A DNA stretch of 37,277 bases from an uncultured Clostridium sp. (lineage in GTDB: Bacteria > Bacillota > Clostridia > TANB77 > CAG-508). The stretch lies in NCBI GenBank assembly GCA_947245515.1, contig CAMXQV010000013.1, positions 1 through 37,277 of the forward strand, written 5' to 3'. A program made the position numbers and the translations under genes. Numbering within the stretch: position 1 is the stretch's first letter; every line of letters begins with the position of its first letter. The notes beneath the pieces were generated by a model, which made no database searches, had not been told where the DNA came from, and worked only from the letters and a program-made list of their open reading frames with translations. Of the stretch, positions 31,703 through 37,277 are shown piece after piece.

Positions 31703-32476
31703 TTAATTTTCAAGTAATTCTAATGGGGAAATACCTGTATATCTTTTAATTTCTTTTATAAAATGTGATTGATCATAAAATCCGCAGATATTGGAAATAT
31801 CAATTAAATTCATATTTTCTTCTAACATTAAAGTTAAACACAAATGTAATCTTAATATATTTAATAATACTTTAGGTGATACTCCATAATTAGTTTTAAA
31901 TATTCTATATAGGTGTCTTTCATCATATCCAAAGCTTTGTGCAATAGAGACTACCTTTTGTTCTTGTGGATTTTTATATAACTCTTCTACTATATTCATA
32001 AATTGTTTTTGTATTTTACCTCTTGTTTTTTGAAGTAAATATTTTTTCAGATACTCAATTCTCTCTTTTGTAGTTTTTAAATTAAATATTTCCTTTAGAT
32101 CTATTTCCTTTTCTAAATCATAAAAAGGTATTCCTGTATCCATTATTTTATCTGCTTCTACCTTAAAAAGCACATGAAAAATGCCTGGTTTTAATCTAAC
32201 TCCCATATAATCTATCTTTTGGTATAGTTCAAAAGGTTCTGTTTCTTTGCTAAAACCTGCAAAACAAATTAAGTCTTTTGTGAAATCTATTACTATATCA
32301 ATACAAGCATCTGGTAAAATGTTATTTGTTATAGTTTTGTCTAGTATTTTCTTTGATTTCATTGTCCAAATACACATACAAAAATCTTCAAGTTCTTTAA
32401 TCTTATATTCCTTATATTCTACATTTTCTTTAAATTCTTTATCTAATAAGTATGGTATTTGCTTTGGATAATACAT
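31703..32476 (-). CDS. AraC-family transcriptional regulator
   Basis: The 257-residue protein has a C-terminal double helix-turn-helix (about 165-255): VVSIAQSFGYDERHLYRIFK, then IDISNICGFYDQSHFIKEIK and YTGISPLELL. The N-terminal half (about 1-150; NILPDACIDIVIDF, GVRLKPGIFHVLF) resembles the DUF6597 domain found in AraC proteins next to VOC or DNA-repair genes. The effector is unknown. AGAGGAG precedes the ATG. A likely target is the VOC gene that follows. Confidence 0.9.
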   Translation of the reverse strand: MYYPKQIPYLLDKEFKENVEYKEYKIKELEDFCMCIWTMKSKKILDKTITNNILPDACIDIVIDFTKDLICFAGFSKETEPFELYQKIDYMGVRLKPGIFHVLFKVEADKIMDTGIPFYDLEKEIDLKEIFNLKTTKERIEYLKKYLLQKTRGKIQKQFMNIVEELYKNPQEQKVVSIAQSFGYDERHLYRIFKTNYGVSPKVLLNILRLHLCLTLMLEENMNLIDISNICGFYDQSHFIKEIKRYTGISPLELLEN

Positions 32477-32584
32477 ACATCATTTCTCCTCTCAATTTTT
32501 TGAGTTTCAATTTTTTCAAGTGTAGGTTATAATATATCCTTTTTTACACTTTTATATATTAACTTATTATAATTATTAATTTAA

Positions 32585-33244
32585 TTATGATAATCGCTTA
32601 GATAAATATAAAAATGGAGTATCTGCTATTGCTATAATAATTTCAAGTACTGAGGCAACAGTTGCAATAGAAATAATTGTTTCAAAATCATATATTCCTA
32701 TAAAAGCAAAAAAAGTAAAAAAGTAGTTTTCAAGACAATTTGAAACTATTGTTGAAATATTGTTTCTAATCCATAATTTGTTTGGAAGTTTTTGTTTAAG
32801 TTTTTTAAACAGATATATATCCAACATATTACTAAGAAAAAACATTGTAATACTTGAAATACTTACTCTAATATTTATAGTAAATAGTGTTTTCATACTT
32901 TCATTAACTTGATCTACACTACTTGGAACATAAAGTAAAGCTACTTGTGTAGTAATTAAGAAAACAACTTGTGAAAATACTCCTAATATTATAGCCTTTT
33001 TACTATCTTCATAACTATATTTCTCACTCATAATATCTAATGCTAAAAAGTTTGATGCAAATAATACATTTCCAAGACAAGTAGTAAATCCTAATATATC
33101 AATACTTTTGCATACAAGTATATTTGCAATAATTGTAGAAATACTTATCCATATAAATATTCCTTCTTTTTTAAATAGTTTTTCTATAAGTACAACAAAA
33201 CTAAAAGTTATAAAAATACTTAAAATTCCTAAAATAATATTCAT
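32585..33244 (-). CDS. queuosine precursor transporter, VUT/YhhQ-type
   Basis: The 219-residue integral membrane protein has about six spans. It shows VUT-family traits: an early LVEKLFKKEG loop, NVLFASNFLALDIMSEKYSY (the N-LF..N...DI..E.YG pattern), and NNISTIVSNCLENYFFTFFA (the S...EN..F.F pattern). Such ECF-S-like or stand-alone carriers import preQ0, preQ1 or queuine for tRNA modification. I chose the ATG at 33244, with AAAGGA upstream, over an earlier start without a site. No preQ1 riboswitch is visible upstream. Confidence 0.82.
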   Translation of the reverse strand: MNIILGILSIFITFSFVVLIEKLFKKEGIFIWISISTIIANILVCKSIDILGFTTCLGNVLFASNFLALDIMSEKYSYEDSKKAIILGVFSQVVFLITTQVALLYVPSSVDQVNESMKTLFTINIRVSISSITMFFLSNMLDIYLFKKLKQKLPNKLWIRNNISTIVSNCLENYFFTFFAFIGIYDFETIISIATVASVLEIIIAIADTPFLYLSKRLS

Positions 33245-33448
33245 TTTTACTATCAATCCTTTCTCAAAAGACACAAATTTGAATGAATAAATTTCCAATT
33301 TTAGATATTATTCACCCTTAATCCTCCTACCTCAAAGCAGATTATTTTTTACCATTCTCCTCATTTTTTTGTTCTTATGCCCAAAGTTATACTTTATTAG
33401 ATTTTTGTTATGTTTTTAAAAATCTGTGACATAGTTTAACTAGTTTTC

Positions 33449-34087
33449 TTACCAAATAAAATTTGATTTTAATTTTTCTCCATTATCTATAAAAATATCT
33501 TCACCTGTCATACTTTTATTTATTACGCTTATAAAATAAGCATAATCAGCTATTTCTTCTGTTGTTGCCCATTTATTTAAAAGTGTTTCTTTTAATACTT
33601 GTTTGTACAAATTTTCATCCTTAATAATATGCTCATTTAATTTTGTAAGCACTCCACCTGGTGAAATAGAATTTGCAGTTGCTCCATATTTTGCAATTCT
33701 AAGTGCAACATTTTTCATATAGGCTAGTACACCTCCTTTAGATGCAACATATTCAGGAAATTCTGATCCTGTACTTGCACTACTTGAGGTTATAAATATT
33801 ACACTCTTTATATTAGGTGTTATATATTTTTCGGTTACCTTAATTGTTCCTTTTAAATTTACATCAATATCATTATTATTTTGAACTCCAGCATTATTTA
33901 TAAGTATATCTATATTCTCTATTTCTGGCAATTCATCACATATGCTTTGTTTAAAATGTTTATAATTACTATTTTCAATTGTAGCTTCTAATAGGTCAAA
34001 ACCTATTACTTCAAAATTATTTTCTAAGAATTTTAAAGCTATTGCTCTTCCTATACCATTACTACTTCCAGTTACTAATACTTTCAT
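33449..34087 (-). CDS. short-chain dehydrogenase/reductase
   Basis: This 212-residue Rossmann-fold oxidoreductase has the cofactor loop VTGSSNGIGRAIA (TGxxxGIG), ILINNAGVQ, the catalytic Ser in ITSSSAS, YVASKGG (YxxxK) and SPGGVLT. It is a little shorter than the usual 250. The residues after strand two (GFDL) suggest NAD(H) rather than NADP(H). AGAGGAG precedes the ATG. It is divergent from the glycosidase gene across 239 bp that hold both promoters. Substrate unknown. Confidence 0.9.
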   Translation of the reverse strand: MKVLVTGSSNGIGRAIALKFLENNFEVIGFDLLEATIENSNYKHFKQSICDELPEIENIDILINNAGVQNNNDIDVNLKGTIKVTEKYITPNIKSVIFITSSSASTGSEFPEYVASKGGVLAYMKNVALRIAKYGATANSISPGGVLTKLNEHIIKDENLYKQVLKETLLNKWATTEEIADYAYFISVINKSMTGEDIFIDNGEKLKSNFIW

Positions 34088-34248
34088 CTATTTTTTCTCC
34101 TCTCAAAAATGAATAACTTTATTTATATTATCACACAATTACAAAAAATAAAATTCTTTTCTTTTAATATTTTTTATTATATAATACAAAATAGAAATAT
34201 TTTCATAAACTGATAATATAGGAGTTAAGGTTGAAAAATAATTATAAT

Positions 34249-34278
34249 TTTGACATTGTCAAACTGCATTTGAAATTT
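34249..34278 (+). promoter_or_regulatory. possible promoter and palindromic operator of the GH30 gene
   Basis: TTTGACATTGTCAAA (34249-34263) is a 15-base palindrome with one central mismatch. It contains a TTGACA -35 at 34250. The -10 at 34273 is poor (AAATTT), which fits an activator- or repressor-controlled promoter. This is tentative. Confidence 0.35.
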
Positions 34279-34326
34279 AATTCTTTTCCAACCAGATTTG
34301 TGCCTTAGGAAGGAAGGAAATTAAAA

Positions 34327-35661
34327 ATGAAAATACAAAAAATAGAAACAAATGTAAGAAGAAAATACTTCTTACATAAGACAGAAAATCTTACACTTTC
34401 TACTATAGACCATCCAATAGAAAGTAACAAAATAAATATAAATCCAGAATACAAATACCAAAAAATTATAGGATTTGGAGGAGCTTTTACAGAAAGTACA
34501 GGATATGCAATAAATCAAACAAAAACGGAAACTGCTAAAAAAATAGTAGAAGAATACTTTTCTTCAAGAGGCATAAATTACACACTTTGTAGGCTACCAA
34601 TTGGGAGTTGTGACTTTTCCTTAAAAAGTTATTCTTACTCAAACAAAAAAGACCTCTCAGACTTTACAATAAATAAAGACAAAAATTATATTCTTCCAAC
34701 AATAAAACTAGCACAACAACAAAACAAAAATATAAAATTTCTTTCTTCACCATGGTCTCCACCTGCTTTTATGAAAGATAATAATAATTTATATCATGGA
34801 GGAAAGCTTTTAAAGGAATATAAAAATAAATGGGCTGAATATCTAGTTAAATATGTAAAAGCATATCAAGTTGAAGGAATTAATATAGATTATATGACAA
34901 TTCAAAATGAACCTAATGCGACTCAAACTTGGGAATCTTGTAGATATACTGCACAAAAAGAAGCGGATTTATTAAGACATTACCTCTTCCCTACTTTTAA
35001 ACAAAACAATTTAAATACAAAATTTTTAATCTGGGATCATAATAAAGATTCTCTTTTAGAAAGAACTATAGATTGTTTAATAGCTAATGGAGCTCTAGAA
35101 TATGTTGCAGGTATAGCTTTTCATTGGTATACAGGAAGTCATTTTCAGAATTTAAATTTAATACATAACCTATTTCCTGATAAGCTTTTAATCCATACAG
35201 AAGGTTGTACTGGATATTCTAAATTCAAGCCAAAAGATGAATTATTTAATGCTGAAATGTATGCCAAAGAAATTATTGGAGACTTAAATAATGGAGTTAA
35301 TGGATTTATTGATTGGAATATGGTTCTACAGTATAATGGTGGTCCAAATCATAAACAAAACTATTGTAATAGTCCAATAATGATAAATAAAAATAATTCA
35401 GATTATATAAAAACGCCTGCTTTTTATTATATAGGACATTTTAGTAAATATATAAAACCACATAGCCAAAGAATTCATTTAAGTACTTTTACTGAGGATA
35501 TTTTAGCTACTGCTTTTAAAAATGATGATAATAGCCTTATTGTAGTATTATTTAATAAAAATAATTTTAATATTGAATATAATTTTTGCTATCAAAATTA
35601 TATTTTTCATGATAATTTAGATAGTCATGCAATTGTAACTTTAATAATAAATGGAGTGTGA
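34327..35661 (+). CDS. GH30-family glycoside hydrolase (glucosylceramidase-like)
   Basis: The 444-residue enzyme has the GH30 beginning (QKIIGFGGAFTESTGYAIN), LCRLPIGSCDFS, SSPWSPPAFMKDN, the acid/base Glu in TIQNEPNATQTWESC (E195) and the nucleophile in IHTEGC (E292). A small beta domain closes the C-terminus (about 375-444). Relatives cleave beta-glucosidic or beta-1,6-glucan bonds. No signal peptide is present, so it acts in the cytoplasm, probably on imported saccharides. AGGAAGGAAGG precedes the ATG. The Xer recombinase gene starts five bases after its stop codon. Confidence 0.92.
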   Translation: MKIQKIETNVRRKYFLHKTENLTLSTIDHPIESNKININPEYKYQKIIGFGGAFTESTGYAINQTKTETAKKIVEEYFSSRGINYTLCRLPIGSCDFSLKSYSYSNKKDLSDFTINKDKNYILPTIKLAQQQNKNIKFLSSPWSPPAFMKDNNNLYHGGKLLKEYKNKWAEYLVKYVKAYQVEGINIDYMTIQNEPNATQTWESCRYTAQKEADLLRHYLFPTFKQNNLNTKFLIWDHNKDSLLERTIDCLIANGALEYVAGIAFHWYTGSHFQNLNLIHNLFPDKLLIHTEGCTGYSKFKPKDELFNAEMYAKEIIGDLNNGVNGFIDWNMVLQYNGGPNHKQNYCNSPIMINKNNSDYIKTPAFYYIGHFSKYIKPHSQRIHLSTFTEDILATAFKNDDNSLIVVLFNKNNFNIEYNFCYQNYIFHDNLDSHAIVTLIINGV

Positions 35662-35666
35662 AATAT

Positions 35667-36650
35667 ATGATAAATAGAGAAGAAAACCCAGAATATTTAA
35701 ATTCTTTTTTAGATTATTCAGCAACAATTTTAAATAAGTCACCAAATAGTATAAAGGAATATAATTATGATCTAGGGATGTTTTTACGATTTATAAAAAT
35801 ACATTTTAATTTGACAAAAGAAACAAATTTTAAAAATATCCTTATTAAAGATATATCTATTAATGAGATTAAGAAAATTAAACTTGATGATATACACGCA
35901 TTTTTAGCTTACTTAAGCAATGTTCATCATAGTAAATCAGCTACTAGAGCTAGAAAAGCTTCTACAATAAGAGTATTTTTTAAATATTTAAGCCAAAAAG
36001 CAGGTTTAATAGAGTTTAACCCCTCTCAAAATTTAGAAAACCCTAAACAAGATAGAAGATTACCAAAGTATTTGTCTTTAGATGATAGTAAAAAACTTTT
36101 AGATGTTGCTTCAGATGAAGATAATAGAAACTGTGAAAGAGATTATGCTATTACTACTTTATTTTTAAATTGTGGAATGCGTCTCTCTGAATTGGTTGGG
36201 ATTAATACTAAGGATATTAATTTTAGTGATTGTAAATTAAATGTTATTGGTAAAGGTAATAAAGAACGAACTATTTATTTAAATAAGGCTTGTATGCAAG
36301 CTATTGCAAATTACTTAGCCGTTAAACCTAAAGAGGGTATTAAACATGATAGTAAATTTTCAGATAAGGCTTTGTTTTTGAGTGAAAGACGTGAACGTAT
36401 TAGTAATAGAACTGTTCAATATATTATTACTAAAGAACTTGAAAAAGCTGGTCTTGATAGTAAGAAATATTCTGTACATAAATTACGTCATACTGCTGCT
36501 ACTTTAATGTATCAGTATGGTCAGGTTGATATTCGTGCTTTACAAGAATTGCTTGGTCATGAAAGTATTTCTACTACTGAAATTTATACTCATGTTAATA
36601 ATGAACAAATTAGAGATGCTGTAGAACGCAATCCTTTAGCGAATTTATAA
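35667..36650 (+). CDS. tyrosine recombinase, XerC/XerD type
   Basis: The 327-residue site-specific recombinase has an N-terminal SAM-like core-binding domain (about 10-115). The catalytic domain carries the full set R172 (GMRLSEL), Lys in KGNKER, H271 and R274 (HKLRHTAATL), H298 (LLGHESI) and the nucleophile Y307 (EIYTH). Xer proteins resolve chromosome dimers at dif. The insertion between boxes that marks integron integrases is absent. I chose the ATG at 35667 with GGAG ten bases before it. Co-transcription with the GH30 gene is likely. A role in moving the nearby accessory genes is possible but not shown. Confidence 0.9.
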   Translation: MINREENPEYLNSFLDYSATILNKSPNSIKEYNYDLGMFLRFIKIHFNLTKETNFKNILIKDISINEIKKIKLDDIHAFLAYLSNVHHSKSATRARKASTIRVFFKYLSQKAGLIEFNPSQNLENPKQDRRLPKYLSLDDSKKLLDVASDEDNRNCERDYAITTLFLNCGMRLSELVGINTKDINFSDCKLNVIGKGNKERTIYLNKACMQAIANYLAVKPKEGIKHDSKFSDKALFLSERRERISNRTVQYIITKELEKAGLDSKKYSVHKLRHTAATLMYQYGQVDIRALQELLGHESISTTEIYTHVNNEQIRDAVERNPLANL

Positions 36651-36723
36651 AAATATATTGTTAATTGACAATATATTTCTTCAATACAAACTCTCTTTAT
36701 TAGCTAAACAATTTGCCTGTTGT

Positions 36724-36824
36724 ATAGAACAAATAAGAAAATCAAAGATTTTCTTTAATTTGTTCTCGCCCGATTTGAGTTTTCGACTGTAAGGAGAAAA
36801 TCTCAAAGAGCTAGCGATTGTATT
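36724..36824 (-). repeat. dispersed two-hairpin intergenic repeat, copy C (inverted)
   Basis: Its reverse complement matches 6595-6693 with only a few differences, including CGCTAGC, the bulged stem ending GAAAACTCAAA, TCGGGC and the terminal AGAACAAAT/ATTTGTTCT arms. It lies beside the terminator at 36828. Confidence 0.8.
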
Positions 36825-36827
36825 AAA

Positions 36828-36859
36828 AAAGTCACCACTTCTTAAGAGATGGTGACTTT
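36828..36859 (-). terminator. intrinsic terminator of the coiled-coil gene
   Basis: AAAGTCACCA pairs with TGGTGACTTT (36828-36837 with 36850-36859). On the - strand it is followed by Ts. Confidence 0.75.
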
Positions 36860-36895
36860 AGAAAATTTGTCAATATGAGTAGAATGTGAAAACTT

Positions 36896-37096
36896 TTAGT
36901 TTTCACATTTAGCTTTGCAATAGCAAAGCTTTTTTTCGATTTCAGTTAATTCATTTTTTGTTTTTTCAATTTGAATATTTAATTCCGCTAACTCCTGTTC
37001 TTTCCGACGTATAATGGCACAATATTCATAATATTCCTGCTCTGCTTTTCTTGCCATATAACGGTATTGCTCATAACCATTTTGATAATTACTCAT
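36896..37096 (-). CDS. small coiled-coil protein with Cys-rich end
   Basis: The 66 residues have a Tyr-rich start (MSNYQNGYEQYRYMARKAEQ), a heptad-like Glu/Lys/Leu helix (about 25-58, ELAELNIQIEKTKNELTEIE) and CYCKAKCEN at the end, with three closely spaced Cys that could bind metal or form disulphides. GGAGGT precedes the ATG, and both a consensus promoter and a terminator frame it, so it is a real single-gene unit. Function unknown; a spore or structural role is possible but not shown. Confidence 0.65.
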   Translation of the reverse strand: MSNYQNGYEQYRYMARKAEQEYYEYCAIIRRKEQELAELNIQIEKTKNELTEIEKKLCYCKAKCEN

Positions 37097-37166
37097 AATT
37101 GAACCTCCATTCGAATGTTATGTTAATAGTTGCTACTGACATAGGCACTTGACCTAGACTTCTTTT

Positions 37167-37195
37167 ATTGTAATATATTTACATAAAATTGTCAA
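37167..37195 (-). promoter_or_regulatory. sigma-A promoter of the coiled-coil gene
   Basis: On the - strand: TTGACA (37195-37190), a 17-bp spacer and TACAAT (37172-37167). About 70 bp of leader separate it from the ATG. Confidence 0.8.
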
Positions 37196-37277
37196 GAACA
37201 TTATGGCAATCGAAAAGTATCGTTATGATTAATTTATGATAATGTCTTAAGTAGTAACTTTAGAAAATGTCCCAATT

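Noticed and set aside
33245..33448. preQ1 riboswitch before the VUT transporter
   Set aside because: I could not find the class I, II or III core sequences or a pseudoknot followed by a terminator.
35667..36650. Integron integrase
   Set aside because: The recombinase has all tyrosine recombinase residues but not the extra insertion typical of IntI; it fits XerC/XerD.

Overview
The window is about 27% GC by eye, uses A/T-rich codons, carries AGGAGG-type ribosome binding sites, a programmed RF2 frameshift and the sporulation genes yabP and yabQ. This points to a low-GC, spore-forming Firmicute of the class Clostridia, possibly a gut lineage (the lineage is inference). There are no rRNA or tRNA genes, no CRISPR array, and no complete prophage or insertion sequence.

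Left part, + strand (1 to about 10.7 kb): mostly core genes. A sigma-A promoter drives a 17-codon leader ORF with three consecutive His codons, then an intrinsic terminator, then a 691-residue histidyl-tRNA synthetase whose C-terminal 260 residues are a DapF-fold domain that looks most like histidine racemases (CntK type). An M20 metallohydrolase is translationally coupled to it. Next come a PIN-domain protein, prfB with its frameshift, a short single-ACT aspartate kinase, the block yabP-yabQ-divIC, rho, a micro-ORF like the end of a DnaJ C-terminal domain, and a GIY-YIG nuclease-like protein. An 860-bp gene-free AT-rich stretch follows.

Middle part, - strand (11.5 to 34.1 kb): mostly accessory genes in one direction. 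Block 1 (12.0-18.9 kb) has a ParE/RelE-type toxin-antitoxin pair, small membrane proteins, a self-regulated TetR, a stand-alone TfoX C-terminal domain, a GNAT acetyltransferase, an alpha/beta hydrolase, and remnants of flavin reductase, LysR and radical SAM genes. Most junctions in this block, and again at 29.2-31.2 kb (PEBP, methyltransferase and CPBP protease genes), share a short motif placed right after the stop codon of one gene and before the ribosome binding site of the next. This gives the array a cassette-like look. Block 2 (19.0-25.4 kb) lacks that motif and holds mostly unrecognised genes: two adjacent paralogues with a transglutaminase-like Cys-His-Asp pattern, a DUF84 nucleotide phosphatase, a possible ADP-ribosyltransferase-like protein, and an overlapping pair of 546 and 112 residues. 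Block 3 is an overlapping ECF sigma/anti-sigma pair, followed by a class A penicillin-binding protein with an Asn-rich tail. The strand ends with VOC, AraC, queuosine-precursor transporter and SDR genes.

Right part (34.3 kb to end): a GH30-family glycosidase and a Xer-type tyrosine recombinase on +, then a small coiled-coil protein with its own promoter and terminator on -. A roughly 100-bp, two-hairpin intergenic repeat occurs three times (321-435, 6558-6693, 36724-36824), each time beside a terminator-like hairpin.

The strongest leads are the HisRS/racemase fusion with its His-codon attenuator, the cassette-like junction motif, and the paralogous Cys-His-Asp proteins.
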